This document shows, piece by piece, positions 1-8,850 of a DNA stretch of 64,000 nucleotides. Origin of the DNA: Flavobacterium sp. NG2. GTDB taxonomy: Bacteria > Bacteroidota > Bacteroidia > Flavobacteriales > Flavobacteriaceae. The stretch lies in contig NZ_CP139420.1 of NCBI RefSeq assembly GCF_034119845.1, forward strand, positions 4,032,001 through 4,096,000, in the 5' to 3' direction. The position numbers and the translations under genes were made by a program. The notes beneath the pieces were generated by a model. That model saw nothing but the letters and a program-made list of their open reading frames with translations, did not search any database and was not told the DNA's origin. How positions within the stretch are numbered: position 1 is the stretch's first letter; every line of letters begins with the position of its first letter.

Positions 1-986
1 TAATAATATCTAATAATGTAAATGCTCTAGAAAAAAGAGTATCAAAATAAACAGTCTTACAACATTTCCCTAATGAATAAGACAAAACAGCGATAGTAAA
101 AGCACTGCGAAAAGAAATAGTTACACTCCCAATAAATATACAATAGGCAAACAGCCCTGTGAAAATCGCTAGAAAGCAAAAGCTATACATCTTATTACAT
201 TTAAAAACGAATCTAAAAGAGAAGGTTTTATGTGCTTTAGAAATAAAAACTTATAGCTACTACATAAATTAAAATCCAAGATAGTCCTGAATTAAAAAAA
301 ATAACCCTCTGATTACTAACATAAATCAGATCATCTATTCAAATTTATTATCTAATTATATGCACTTGGTTTTATATTCAAAATTAAAATCATCATTATA
401 TTATGATTTTTTAAAAGAATACAACACCTCCCTCCCTTTTATATTGAAACTTAAGCAAATGTATTGCAAGTATTGATATAATTCAATAAAAAAATAAAAA
501 TATAATCTACAATACAACTATTGTAAGATAGATTCTTACTTCTAAAGTTTTTTATAGGATTAAAAACCCTAACAATACTCTCTCCTTAAATAAAACTTCA
601 ATTTCACAACGCAAACCACAACACCCCCTTAAAAAACAACCAAAAATCAAAAATGAATCAAAAAAATCAAATAAAACTAGATTTATTATCAATTACAAAA
701 GACAAGACGCATAAATAAATAGGGGTAAATAAAAAATACCTCATTATTGAAATGATAATTTTTATCAAATAAAACTAATAATTACATATTATTTTTTGCC
801 AATTTTCAAATATTAATAATTCGGCTCAAAATTTAACAAATAGTCCATCATTTCCTATTTCACTTTGAAAAAAGTTAATAAATTCGCTAAAAATAATTGA
901 AAAATTAACAATAAAGCAATAACTGACACAACGCTTTATTACCAAAAAAAGAAATAGTAACCCTTAATTTCAAAAACAAATCAAAC
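1..986. other. gene-free, very AT-rich stretch
   Basis: No open frame longer than about 60 codons with recognisable protein content occurs on either strand, and I see no RNA gene, clear terminator or repeat array. The stretch probably holds the 3' surroundings of a gene left of the window and the promoter of the PII gene at 987, but I could not pick a convincing TAnnTTTG box close to that start. Confidence 0.6.
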
Positions 987-1325
987 ATGAAAAAAATTGA
1001 AGCAACAATTAGAAAATCTAAATTTTCTGATGTAAAAAAAGCATTACATGCGGTAGGAGTAAATTTCTTCACTTATTGGGATGTAACTGGATTAGGAAAC
1101 GAAAAACAAGGCCATGTATACCGTGGTGTATCGTATAGCACGAGCGATATCCAAAGGAGACATCTATCTATAGTTGTAAACGATGATTTTGAACAAGCAA
1201 CAATAAAAGCAATTTTAGAAGCAGGTTCTACAGGACATGTAGGAGACGGAAAAATATTCGTTTCAGAAGTTACTGAAGCTTACAGAATCCGTACAGGTGA
1301 AAAAGGCGGAGATACATTAAATTAA
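987..1325 (+). CDS. glnK: PII nitrogen regulatory protein with a variant T-loop
   Basis: A 112-residue PII signal-transduction protein, the usual family length. PII trimers sense ATP/ADP and 2-oxoglutarate and, when encoded next to amt, plug the ammonium channel. The B-loop TGHVGDGKIF (about residues 82-91) and the C-terminal RIRTGE nucleotide-binding motif are intact. The T-loop is one residue shorter than in E. coli GlnB; the tyrosine equivalent to Tyr51 (Y50) and the pore-plugging arginine (R46) remain, but Gln39, which contacts 2-oxoglutarate in classical PII, is Glu here. It lies 21 bp upstream of the amt gene, the standard glnK-amtB order, so co-transcription is very likely. The glnK name is inferred from this context. 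Confidence 0.95.
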   Translation: MKKIEATIRKSKFSDVKKALHAVGVNFFTYWDVTGLGNEKQGHVYRGVSYSTSDIQRRHLSIVVNDDFEQATIKAILEAGSTGHVGDGKIFVSEVTEAYRIRTGEKGGDTLN

Positions 1326-1346
1326 TAAAACACAAATAATACAACT

Positions 1347-2579
1347 ATGGATACAGGATTATTAACAACAAACAACGTATGGATGATGCTATGTACAGCA
1401 TTAGTATTTTTCATGCACTTAGGATTTTCATTTTTAGAAATCGGTTTAACGAGACAAAAAAATACAATTAACATCTTATTTAAAAACTTATTTATTATTT
1501 GTATTGGATTACTATTATACTGCTTAGTAGGATTCAATCTTATGTACCCTGGAGACTTTAACGGCTTCTTAGGATTTGCAGGTTTTGGCTTAGACGCACC
1601 TCTTAAAGATGGCGCCTTGGATTTAGCATACAACGAAGGCTATACTTATTGGACAGACTTCTTGTTCCAAGGAATGTTTGCTGCGACAGCTGCTACAATC
1701 GTTTCTGGAGCTGTTGCTGAAAGAATCAAAATTAACTCATTCATGATTTTTGCTATCATCTACGTAGGATTAGTATACCCAATCGCAGGTTCATGGAAAT
1801 GGGGTGGTGGATTCCTAGACGAAATGGGATTTTATGACTTCGCAGGATCTACTTTAGTTCACTCAGTAGGTGGATGGGCTGCTCTTATAGCTATTTGGTT
1901 ATTAGGCTCACGTATTGGTAAATTTGACGAAAACGGAAAACCAAAAGTTATTCCTGGTCACAACATGCCTTTGGCTACAGGTGGTGTATTGGTTTTATGG
2001 TTAGGATGGTTTGGTTTTAATGGAGGTTCTGTACTTTCAGCTGACCCAGCTTTAACTTCACTAACATTAGTTACAACTTGTTTAGCTGCAGCAGCAGGTG
2101 GAGTTGCCGCTTTCATGTTCTCTCAATTTTTATACAAAAATCTTGATCTAACCATGTTCCTTAACGGTGTTCTTGCAGGATTAGTTGGTATCACAGCGGG
2201 TGCTGACCAAATGGGACCAACAGACTCAATCCTTATTGGAATTATCGCTGGTATATTAGTTGTTTTAGCAGTAGCTTTAGTAGACAAATTAAGACTTGAC
2301 GACCCTGTTGGAGCAGTTGCAGTACACTTAGTATGCGGTATCTGGGGAACTCTTGCTGTAGGTATCTTTGGAGCAATGGCAAGTGTTGATCAATTTTTAA
2401 TTCAATTAACTGGTGTAGCTGCCATTGGAGCTTTCTGCGTAATCACTTCTTTTATCATATTAATTGTTATCAAGAAAACAATTGGACTTAGAGTAACTAA
2501 AGAAGAGGAAATCGAAGGTTTAGATGAGCACGAACACGGAATGAGCGCTTACCCTGACTATAGAATGAACGACAACTAG
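1347..2579 (+). CDS. amt: ammonium transporter
   Basis: A 410-residue Amt/MEP/Rh channel with about 11 membrane helices that conducts ammonium across the inner membrane. The twin-histidine pore residues are present as H172 and H327, and the ammonium-site aspartate as D164 within DFAGSTLVHSVGG, matching E. coli D160, H168 and H318. The first helix carries the FLEIGLTRQKN variant instead of the FYGGL motif of E. coli AmtB, a subfamily difference also known from other bacterial Amts. No cleavable signal peptide is obvious. It follows the PII gene by 21 bp and is closed by a strong terminator, so the two genes look like a complete operon. Confidence 0.96.
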   Translation: MDTGLLTTNNVWMMLCTALVFFMHLGFSFLEIGLTRQKNTINILFKNLFIICIGLLLYCLVGFNLMYPGDFNGFLGFAGFGLDAPLKDGALDLAYNEGYTYWTDFLFQGMFAATAATIVSGAVAERIKINSFMIFAIIYVGLVYPIAGSWKWGGGFLDEMGFYDFAGSTLVHSVGGWAALIAIWLLGSRIGKFDENGKPKVIPGHNMPLATGGVLVLWLGWFGFNGGSVLSADPALTSLTLVTTCLAAAAGGVAAFMFSQFLYKNLDLTMFLNGVLAGLVGITAGADQMGPTDSILIGIIAGILVVLAVALVDKLRLDDPVGAVAVHLVCGIWGTLAVGIFGAMASVDQFLIQLTGVAAIGAFCVITSFIILIVIKKTIGLRVTKEEEIEGLDEHEHGMSAYPDYRMNDN

Positions 2580-2602
2580 TCGATATTCATATTACATTAT
2601 AG

Positions 2603-2636
2603 AAAACCTGTTCGGAATTCCCGAACAGGTTTTTTT
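2603..2636 (+). terminator. rho-independent terminator of glnK-amt
   Basis: An AACCTGTTCGG arm pairs with a CCGAACAGGTT arm around a 5-nt loop and is followed by a run of T, 24 bp after the amt stop codon. Confidence 0.93.
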
Positions 2637-2676
2637 ATTGCCTTTATTTTGCAATCATAAAAAACAAACCCAATTA

Positions 2677-2702
2677 TAATCATTTAACAGATAAAATGAT
2701 TA
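2677..2702. promoter_or_regulatory. 9-bp inverted repeat upstream of the HMA-like gene
   Basis: TAATCATTT and AAATGATTA form perfect 9-bp arms around an 8-nt spacer, 61 bp before the start at 2764. It could be an operator or a leader hairpin; no binding protein can be named. Confidence 0.4.
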
Positions 2703-2763
2703 AATTTAAAGAACTAAACACACTATGCCATAAAAACATTCAAAAACCAAAAAAAATAACATC

Positions 2764-3024
2764 ATGAGCATTATAACAAACAACATCATCCCAGGCAATC
2801 ACGGGCGGGTTTTCGGGACAAATGCAAAAGAAGATGTAGACCTTGAAACAATTGAAACCAAACTATTGGAAATAGACGGAATAAAAGAGGTCGCAATTAA
2901 TAAAAATATTTTTCCAAGGGAGTTCACCGTTTACTCTACTAAAATCATCGATATTCGTGAGGTTGAAACCAAAGTAAAATCTGCGGGATTTCACGCTATT
3001 CCTAAAGAAAATTTGGATATCTAA
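2764..3024 (+). CDS. small HMA-like protein lacking the CXXC metal motif
   Basis: An 86-residue cytoplasmic protein whose pattern (conserved middle IDGIKEVAINKNIFPREFTVYS and terminal VKSAGFHAI) resembles the beta-alpha-beta-beta-alpha-beta fold of heavy-metal-associated domains. The GMTCxxC metal site of true HMA domains is missing; there is no cysteine at all, so metal binding by that mode is unlikely. It lies between the amt terminator and arsR in the same direction, 137 bp before the arsR start, so it may accompany the arsenic operon or be an independent gene. Function unknown; the family call rests on fold-like pattern only. Confidence 0.7.
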   Translation: MSIITNNIIPGNHGRVFGTNAKEDVDLETIETKLLEIDGIKEVAINKNIFPREFTVYSTKIIDIREVETKVKSAGFHAIPKENLDI

Positions 3025-3128
3025 TTACAAACACCCATCTATCTTTAGACTAAAAAAACAAAAGAATTACAACTATATCAACCCCTTAAATTAAAATAAA
3101 TAGTTAAATATTTTTTATTCTAACTTTT

Positions 3129-3159
3129 TATATCGTAATATTGCAATATAAATATATCG
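3129..3159. promoter_or_regulatory. probable ArsR operator/promoter
   Basis: A perfect 12-bp palindrome ATATTGCAATAT (3138-3149) sits between two direct TATATCG repeats (3129-3135 and 3153-3159), just before the arsR start at 3162. TAATATTG at 3136-3143 is one base off the TAnnTTTG -7 box, so a repressor bound here would cover the core promoter. ArsR-family repressors typically autoregulate through dyads in this position. Confidence 0.65.
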
Positions 3160-3161
3160 CA

Positions 3162-3494
3162 ATGGGAACTACTAAGACAGAACACTTTACAGACCAACAA
3201 AACGAACTAGCTACTTTAACCAAGGCCATTGGTCATCCAGCCAGAATAGCTATTATCCAACACCTCATAAAAGTAAACAGTTGCATCTGTGGCGACATAG
3301 TTAACGAACTACCCCTATCACAACCTACTGTTTCCCAGCACTTAAAAGAATTAAAAAATGCTGGGTTAATCAAGGGGAGTTTAGACGGAAATACCATGTG
3401 CTACTGTCTTGACGAAGAAGGGTTTTCTAAAATAAAAGGTTTTTTCCAAATCGTAAACCAATATTTAGAAAACAAGAAAAATCAATGTTGTTAA
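3162..3494 (+). CDS. arsR: ArsR/SmtB-family arsenic-responsive repressor
   Basis: A winged-helix dimeric repressor of 110 residues. The metalloid-binding motif SCICGDIV corresponds to the ELCVCDL box of ArsR, and the recognition helix follows as SQPTVSQHLKELKNAGLI; the protein ends in a CC pair that could add thiol ligands. I chose the ATG at 3162; an in-frame TTG at 3141 would add seven residues but lies inside the putative operator. It is followed by DUF6428, an arsenate reductase and ACR3, so it most likely represses this arsenic-resistance operon until arsenite binds the cysteines. Confidence 0.93.
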   Translation: MGTTKTEHFTDQQNELATLTKAIGHPARIAIIQHLIKVNSCICGDIVNELPLSQPTVSQHLKELKNAGLIKGSLDGNTMCYCLDEEGFSKIKGFFQIVNQYLENKKNQCC

Positions 3495-3543
3495 AAATAA
3501 ATTCCAAATAAAAAAATTCCAAATTCCAATAATCTCATCACTT

Positions 3544-3562
3544 AAAAAAAAAAAAAAAAAAA
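3544..3562 (+). repeat. 19-nt poly-A tract directly before a start codon
   Basis: Nineteen consecutive A residues end 2 nt before the ATG of the DUF6428 gene. Such a homopolymer is prone to slippage and sits where an A-rich leader can affect translation initiation in Bacteroidota. Confidence 0.9.
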
Positions 3563-3564
3563 TC

Positions 3565-4026
3565 ATGAAACTATCTGAAATCAAACAAAAGCTAGTATCA
3601 ACCGAAACGGTAACCTTTATTTTACCAAATGGTGATACTGTTCCTGAACACTTTCACGTAACAGAAATTGGATTAATCACCAAAAATTTCATCGATTGTG
3701 GAGGAACAATTAGAAAAGAAACAGTTGTGAATTTCCAACTTTGGAATGCTAATGACACTGAACACAGATTAAAACCACAAAGACTGTTAAATATCATCAA
3801 ACTTTCTGAAACAGCTTTAGGCATCGAAGATCACGAGATTGAAGTTGAGTACCAAACTGAAACCATTGGCAAGTATGACCTAGATTTTGATGGTAAAAAC
3901 TTTTTACTACGCAATAAACAAACAGCCTGCCTAGCCGAAGACCAATGTGGACTTCCTAAAGAAAAAAAAGAAACAAATCCCGATACTCAAACCAGCTGTT
4001 GCGCCCCTGGAGGTAACTGTTGCTAA
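3565..4026 (+). CDS. DUF6428 family protein of the arsenic operon
   Basis: A 153-residue cytoplasmic protein resembling the DUF6428 family, which is repeatedly found in Bacteroidota arsenic operons. No enzyme motif is visible. The body is a mixed alpha/beta domain (about 1-125) followed by a flexible tail ending in CCAPGGNCC, four cysteines in nine residues, plus C-x6-C (CLAEDQC) before it. The cysteine-rich tail suggests binding of arsenite or another soft metal, but this is inference. It sits 70 bp after arsR and 26 bp before the arsenate reductase start, in the same orientation. Confidence 0.82.
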   Translation: MKLSEIKQKLVSTETVTFILPNGDTVPEHFHVTEIGLITKNFIDCGGTIRKETVVNFQLWNANDTEHRLKPQRLLNIIKLSETALGIEDHEIEVEYQTETIGKYDLDFDGKNFLLRNKQTACLAEDQCGLPKEKKETNPDTQTSCCAPGGNCC

Positions 4027-4052
4027 TTAATTCTATAATAAAACTAAAAAAT

Positions 4053-4685
4053 ATGATCACAACTAAGCCTACATTATTTACAGCTATTGACAAACTAATA
4101 AACAGTTTGAATGTTGATAGCATTACTGAAGAACGCAAAATAACACTTCAACCTCTTGTGGATTACATCCAAACCAAAGTTAACAATCAGCAAGAAATAA
4201 GACTCAACTTGATATGTACCCACAATTCTAGAAGAAGTCACTTATCTCAAATCTGGGCACAAACGGCCGCTCATCATTTCAATATTAAAAATGTATTCTG
4301 TTACTCAGGAGGAACTGAAGCCACAGCAATGTTTCCGATGGTTGCCAAAACACTAACCAATCAAGGATTCCAAATCAAAGCACTTTCAGAAGCTTCCAAC
4401 CCAATTTACAGTGTAAAATACTCAGAGAACGAACATCCTATCATTTGTTTTTCAAAAACATTTGACGATAGTTTTAACCCACAAGCAGAATTCGCAGCTA
4501 TTATGACCTGTTCGAATGCCGATGTTGGTTGTCCGTTTATCGCTGGTGCCGAAAAGAGAATACCAATTACTTTTGAAGATCCAAAAGCATTCGACAACAC
4601 CCCGCAACAAGCTGAAAAATATGAAGAAAGAAGCTTGCAAATCGCCACTGAAATGTTTTATGTTTTTTCTAAAATAACACTCTAA
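4053..4685 (+). CDS. arsC: thioredoxin-coupled arsenate reductase / LMW phosphatase-like
   Basis: A 210-residue member of the low-molecular-weight tyrosine phosphatase superfamily. The P-loop CTHNSRRS (C55 as nucleophile, Cx5R pattern) is followed by MTCSNADVGCP, giving C153 and C160 with a six-residue gap. That is the spacing of the C82/C89 shuttle pair in Staphylococcus-type ArsC, so arsenate reduction with electrons from thioredoxin is well supported. The first about 50 residues are a helical N-terminal extension not needed in classical ArsC. The ATG at 4053 was preferred over an in-frame TTG at 4020 that overlaps the preceding stop. Confidence 0.87.
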   Translation: MITTKPTLFTAIDKLINSLNVDSITEERKITLQPLVDYIQTKVNNQQEIRLNLICTHNSRRSHLSQIWAQTAAHHFNIKNVFCYSGGTEATAMFPMVAKTLTNQGFQIKALSEASNPIYSVKYSENEHPIICFSKTFDDSFNPQAEFAAIMTCSNADVGCPFIAGAEKRIPITFEDPKAFDNTPQQAEKYEERSLQIATEMFYVFSKITL

Positions 4686-4809
4686 AATTTTTAAACATAT
4701 AAGTCATATAAGATTTATTGAAATGCTTTATAAAAGTAAAAAAATAAGAATATTTGAGTTTTTAAAACATTAAGAAATTAAGCTTCATCAAGATTTCTAA
4801 CAATAACCA

Positions 4810-4858
4810 TTTAAGTCATATAAGTTTAAAATTCTTTTTCAAACTTAAATGACTTATA
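4810..4858. promoter_or_regulatory. imperfect stem-loop before acr3
   Basis: Two 18-nt arms (4810-4827 and 4841-4858) are inverted with two mismatches around a 13-nt spacer, 16 bp before the ACR3 start. A related AAGTCATATAAG element occurs once more near 4702. It could attenuate acr3 or act as a leader structure. Confidence 0.45.
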
Positions 4859-4874
4859 CGTTAAATAATAAAAT

Positions 4875-5948
4875 ATGTCCGCTAACAATTGTACACCTAC
4901 ACTGAACCGAAAAAAACTTGGATTTCTAGACAACTACTTAACACTTTGGATTTTCATCGCCATGTTCATTGGTGTTTCGATTGGCTATTTAATCCCTTCA
5001 AGCAGCAATTTCATAAATTCATTTTCATCGGGAACAACAAACATTCCTTTGGCTATTGGATTAATATTAATGATGTACCCACCTTTGGCAAAAGTGAAAT
5101 ACGAACAAATGGGCGAAGTGTTTAAAAACACAAAAATTCTTGGCGCTTCCTTATTACTCAATTGGATTATTGGCCCTATATTAATGTTTGCATTAGCTCT
5201 ACTACTACTCAATGGCTATCCTGAATACATGATTGGCGTTATCTTAATAGGACTAGCGCGTTGTATCGCCATGGTTGTTGTTTGGAATGATTTAGCCAAA
5301 GGAAACCGAGAATATGCAGCAGGACTTATTGCTCTAAATAGTATTTTTCAAGTACTATTATACAGCATATATGCCTACCTTTTCATTACGATACTCCCTC
5401 CCTATTTTGGATATAATGGCTTTGAAGTAAATATTAGTATTGGTCAAATAGCAGAAAGTGTTGGGATTTATTTAGGAATTCCTTTTACATTAGGCATCAT
5501 TAGCCGATACACTCTAATTGCTACCAAAGGAGAAGATTGGTTTCAAAACAAATTTGTTCCATTTATCTCACCCATTACGCTAATTGCTTTACTTTTCACT
5601 ATTATTTTGATGTTTAGCTTGAAAGGTGAATTAATAGTTGAAATCCCAATGGACGTTATCCGAATTGCTATTCCACTGATAATTTACTTCAGCATTATGT
5701 TCGTCATCAGTTTTTTTACTGGAAAGTATTTTGGTGCTGATTACTCAAAAGCAACCGCCATAGCTTTTACAGCCACTGGTAATAATTTCGAATTAGCCAT
5801 TGCAGTTTCCATTGGTGTTTTTGGCATCAATAGCGGACAAGCATTTGCAGGCGTAATAGGTCCTTTAGTCGAGGTTCCTGCACTAATAGCATTGGTAAAC
5901 TTAGCCTTTTGGTTCCAAAAAAAGTACTACAGCAACCAAAAAACCTAA
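4875..5948 (+). CDS. arsB: ACR3-type arsenite efflux permease
   Basis: A 357-residue inner-membrane protein with about ten helices of the ACR3 (bile-acid/arsenite symporter) family, which exports arsenite with the proton motive force. The signature around the essential cysteine is present as [19 protein letters not shown] (C130), and the second conserved stretch [14 protein letters not shown] follows near residue 300. It is the last gene of the arsenic operon, 189 bp after arsC, and is followed by a terminator. ACR3 is unrelated to the E. coli ArsB family; many annotations still call it arsB or acr3. Confidence 0.94.
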   Translation: MSANNCTPTLNRKKLGFLDNYLTLWIFIAMFIGVSIGYLIPSSSNFINSFSSGTTNIPLAIGLILMMYPPLAKVKYEQMGEVFKNTKILGASLLLNWIIGPILMFALALLLLNGYPEYMIGVILIGLARCIAMVVVWNDLAKGNREYAAGLIALNSIFQVLLYSIYAYLFITILPPYFGYNGFEVNISIGQIAESVGIYLGIPFTLGIISRYTLIATKGEDWFQNKFVPFISPITLIALLFTIILMFSLKGELIVEIPMDVIRIAIPLIIYFSIMFVISFFTGKYFGADYSKATAIAFTATGNNFELAIAVSIGVFGINSGQAFAGVIGPLVEVPALIALVNLAFWFQKKYYSNQKT

Positions 5949-5974
5949 GTAAAAACAAAAAAAACTAAGTATAC

Positions 5975-6009
5975 AAAAAACACCTAAAGTAACTTCTAGG
6001 TGTTTTTTT
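5975..6009 (+). terminator. terminator of the arsenic operon
   Basis: AAAACACCTA pairs with TAGGTGTTTT around a short loop and is followed by T residues, 26 bp after the ACR3 stop. Confidence 0.88.
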
Positions 6010-6196
6010 ACGTATAAATCGCAGGAAAAAATATGCTAAAAAACAGCAACCCCCCACCAAAAAACAAAATAATTACAAAAATAAAACTCTAAATTGATTA
6101 TATTTTGATTAAAAAAATAAACAAAATACATTTTATCCCCTCGTTTTTCATTAATCCACAATAAATATCAAAAAGTTGTCAAAGAATCAACTTAAT

Positions 6197-6218
6197 TAAG
6201 TATAACTACGTATATTTG
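6197..6218 (+). promoter_or_regulatory. nirB promoter: 16-bp TACGTA dyad overlapping the -7 box
   Basis: TAAGTATAACTACGTA (6197-6212) matches TAMGTA-N4-TACKTA exactly. Its last two bases are the first two of a perfect -7 box TATATTTG (6211-6218). A second partial copy, TACGTAATACTTA, follows at 6220-6232. No TTG element lies at the usual -33 distance; the nearest upstream one (6176-6178) is 32 bp away. The ATG of nirB is 25 bp after the -7 box. The rest of 6010-6196 is AT-rich with one lone TACGTA half-site at 6009. Confidence 0.75.
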
Positions 6219-6243
6219 CTACGTAATACTTAATAATGATATT

Positions 6244-8751
6244 ATGATTAAAATAATAGTAGTCGGAAACGGCATGGTGGGATACAAATTTTGCGAAAAA
6301 TTTATATCAAAATCTGGACAGGAAAAATATCAAATTACCGTATTTGGTGAAGAACCAAGACGCGCTTATGATCGTGTTCACCTAAGTGAATACTTTACAG
6401 GAAAAACAGCTGACGATTTATCAATGTCGACTGCCAACTGGTACGAAGAGAATAATATCATTTTAAATACTTCTGAGTTAGTTACCGATATTCATAAAGA
6501 AACTAAGACTATAACGACTCATCTTGAAAAAACTCATACTTACGACTACTTAGTTCTAGCAACTGGTTCAGCTGCTTTTGTACCTCCTATTGATGGAGTA
6601 GAAAAAGAAGGTGTTTTTGTTTACAGAACCATCGAAGATCTTGACGCTATTATGGCATATGCCAAAAAAATAAAACAAAACGGCGCAACAGAAGCAGCTG
6701 TACTAGGTGGAGGTTTATTAGGTCTTGAAGCAGCTAAAGCGGTACGTGACCTAGGATTAAATCCACATGTAGTAGAATTTGCTCCTCGATTAATGCCAAG
6801 ACAATTAGACAAAGGTGCTAGTAATATGCTTCGTTCAAAAATCGAAGAATTAAACATTAAAATCCACCTAAGTAAATCTACTCAATTCATCGATGGTGAA
6901 GAGGAGATTACAGGAATGATGTTTGAAGAAGAAGAATTGCTAAAAGTAGACATGTTAGTAATTTCTGCAGGTATTAAACCTCGTGATGAACTAGGAAAAG
7001 CTTGCGGTCTAGAAGTTGGCGTAAGAGGCGGTATCGTGGTTAACAACAAAATGCAAACCTCAGATCCTTCGATTTTTGCCATTGGAGAAGTAGCTCTTTA
7101 CAATCACATGATTTATGGTTTAGTAGCTCCAGGTTACGAAATGGCCGATGTAGCTGCTGAACAAATTCTAGAAGGAGACAAAACAATGAGAGAGACAATT
7201 GATATGTCTACTCAATTGAAGTTAATCGGTGTGGAAGTAGCTAGTTTTGGAGACCCATTTATCGAGCACCAAGACGGAACACCTATTATATATGAAAACA
7301 AAGTAAGCGGAATCTACAAAAGAATCAATATCTCAAAAGACGGAACCAAACTTCTTGGAGGTATCTTAGTAGGAGATTCTAGCGATTACAATACCCTATT
7401 CCAAATTTATAGCAACGGAATGGCTATCCCTAAAAACCCTGAAGATTTAATTTTAGGAGCAAGAGGTGGCGAAGCATCTGCTATAGGAAGTGCAATGGAT
7501 TTACCGGATACTGCTGTAATTTGTTCTTGTGAAAATGTTACAAAAGGAGCTATCTGTTGTTCTATCACTGACGGTACTTGCGAAACTTTTGGTGATGTTG
7601 CCAAATTAACCAAAGCCACTTCAGGTTGTGGAGGTTGTAAACCAATGGTAGTTGACTTAGTAAAAGCAGCACAAAAATCATTAGGTAAAGAAGTAAAAGA
7701 TACCGTTTGTGAACACTTTGCTTACACTCGTCAAGAATTATACGATATTGTAAAAATCAACAAATTCACCAATCACAATGAAGTTCTAGGAACTGTTGGA
7801 AAAGGAGATGGTTGCGAAGTTTGTCGCCCTGTATTATCTTCTATCTTCTCTAGTATCTATAACGACACAGCCAACAAACACGTTACTTCACAAGATTCAA
7901 ATGATAGATTCTTAGCTAATATTCAACGTAACGGAACCTACTCAGTTGTTCCAAGAATGGCTGGTGGTGAAGTAACTGCCGAAAAATTAATCGCTATTGG
8001 TGAAGTTGCCAAAGAATACGGTTTATACACTAAAATTACAGGTGCACAACGTGTGGATTTATTTGGTGCCGAACTAAATGATTTACCTGCAATTTGGAAA
8101 AAATTAATCGATAATGGTTTTGAAAGTGGACACGCTTACGGAAAATCATTAAGAGCTGTAAAAAGTTGTGTAGGTAATGCTTGGTGTCGTTACGGAATGG
8201 ACGACAGTACAACATTAGCTATCGAATTAGAAAACCGTTACAGAGGAATCCGTTCTCCACACAAATTAAAAGGAGGAGTTTCTGCTTGTATTCGTGAATG
8301 CGCCGAGGCAAGAGGAAAAGACTTTGGAGTGATTGCTGTTGAAGGTGGTTGGAACTTATACATCTGTGGAAACGGTGGAGCGAATCCAAAACATGCAGTT
8401 CTTTTAGCTGAAACAATCGACAAAGAAACTGTGTTCAAATACATGGATCGTTTCCTAATGTACTACATCCGTACGGCAGGACCATTAGTTAGAACTTCTA
8501 CTTGGTTAGAAAAACTAGAAGGTGGTATTGATTATTTAAAAGATGTGGTTATCAATGACAGTTTAGGAATCAATGAAACTCTTGAAGCTGAGATGCAACA
8601 ATTAGTGGACACTTTCGAATGCGAATGGAAACAAGCAATTGAAGACCCTGAAATGATGAAACGTTTTAGTCATTTTACCAACTCTGACGACCGTGATGAC
8701 AATATCGAATACATCCCACTTAGAGACCAAAAAATGCCTAAAGCTTGGTAA
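6244..8751 (+). CDS. nirB: assimilatory nitrite reductase (NADH), large subunit
   Basis: An 835-residue cytoplasmic enzyme that reduces nitrite to ammonium with NADH. In order: FAD/NAD(P)H-binding domain (about 1-310, starting IIVVGNGMVG), rubredoxin-reductase-like C-terminal domain (about 315-390), BFD-like [2Fe-2S] domain (C427, C429, C462, C465), a second cysteine-containing linker (about 495-545), NIR/SIR ferredoxin-like half domain (about 555-620) and the siroheme/[4Fe-4S] domain, whose ligands are C642 and C648 (CVGNAWC) and C682 and C686 (CIREC). All cofactor cysteines are present and the length is typical. nirD follows about 100 bp downstream. The promoter carries the 16-bp dyad shared by the nitrate genes. 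Confidence 0.97.
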   Translation: MIKIIVVGNGMVGYKFCEKFISKSGQEKYQITVFGEEPRRAYDRVHLSEYFTGKTADDLSMSTANWYEENNIILNTSELVTDIHKETKTITTHLEKTHTYDYLVLATGSAAFVPPIDGVEKEGVFVYRTIEDLDAIMAYAKKIKQNGATEAAVLGGGLLGLEAAKAVRDLGLNPHVVEFAPRLMPRQLDKGASNMLRSKIEELNIKIHLSKSTQFIDGEEEITGMMFEEEELLKVDMLVISAGIKPRDELGKACGLEVGVRGGIVVNNKMQTSDPSIFAIGEVALYNHMIYGLVAPGYEMADVAAEQILEGDKTMRETIDMSTQLKLIGVEVASFGDPFIEHQDGTPIIYENKVSGIYKRINISKDGTKLLGGILVGDSSDYNTLFQIYSNGMAIPKNPEDLILGARGGEASAIGSAMDLPDTAVICSCENVTKGAICCSITDGTCETFGDVAKLTKATSGCGGCKPMVVDLVKAAQKSLGKEVKDTVCEHFAYTRQELYDIVKINKFTNHNEVLGTVGKGDGCEVCRPVLSSIFSSIYNDTANKHVTSQDSNDRFLANIQRNGTYSVVPRMAGGEVTAEKLIAIGEVAKEYGLYTKITGAQRVDLFGAELNDLPAIWKKLIDNGFESGHAYGKSLRAVKSCVGNAWCRYGMDDSTTLAIELENRYRGIRSPHKLKGGVSACIRECAEARGKDFGVIAVEGGWNLYICGNGGANPKHAVLLAETIDKETVFKYMDRFLMYYIRTAGPLVRTSTWLEKLEGGIDYLKDVVINDSLGINETLEAEMQQLVDTFECEWKQAIEDPEMMKRFSHFTNSDDRDDNIEYIPLRDQKMPKAW

Positions 8752-8770
8752 TCCCAACAAACAAAAGAAT

Positions 8771-8850
8771 TCAAAAATAGTAAACACAACCTTTCCAATC
8801 TCAACTCCTGACAAAAGGAGTTGAGTAGAGGAAATCAAAAATAGTAAACA
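8771..8850 (+). repeat. 16-bp direct repeat enclosing a hairpin between nirB and nirD
   Basis: TCAAAAATAGTAAACA occurs at 8771-8786 and again at 8835-8850, the second copy ending on the A of the nirD start codon. Between them lies a hairpin with perfect 9-bp arms TCAACTCCT (8801-8809) and AGGAGTTGA (8816-8824), flanked by a further TTTCC/GGAAA pair. There is no T run after it, so it looks more like an mRNA stability or small inserted element than a terminator. Confidence 0.8.

Noticed and set aside
1..986. A hidden gene or tRNA in the 5' stretch
   Set aside because: No cloverleaf, no coding frame and no recognisable protein words on either strand.
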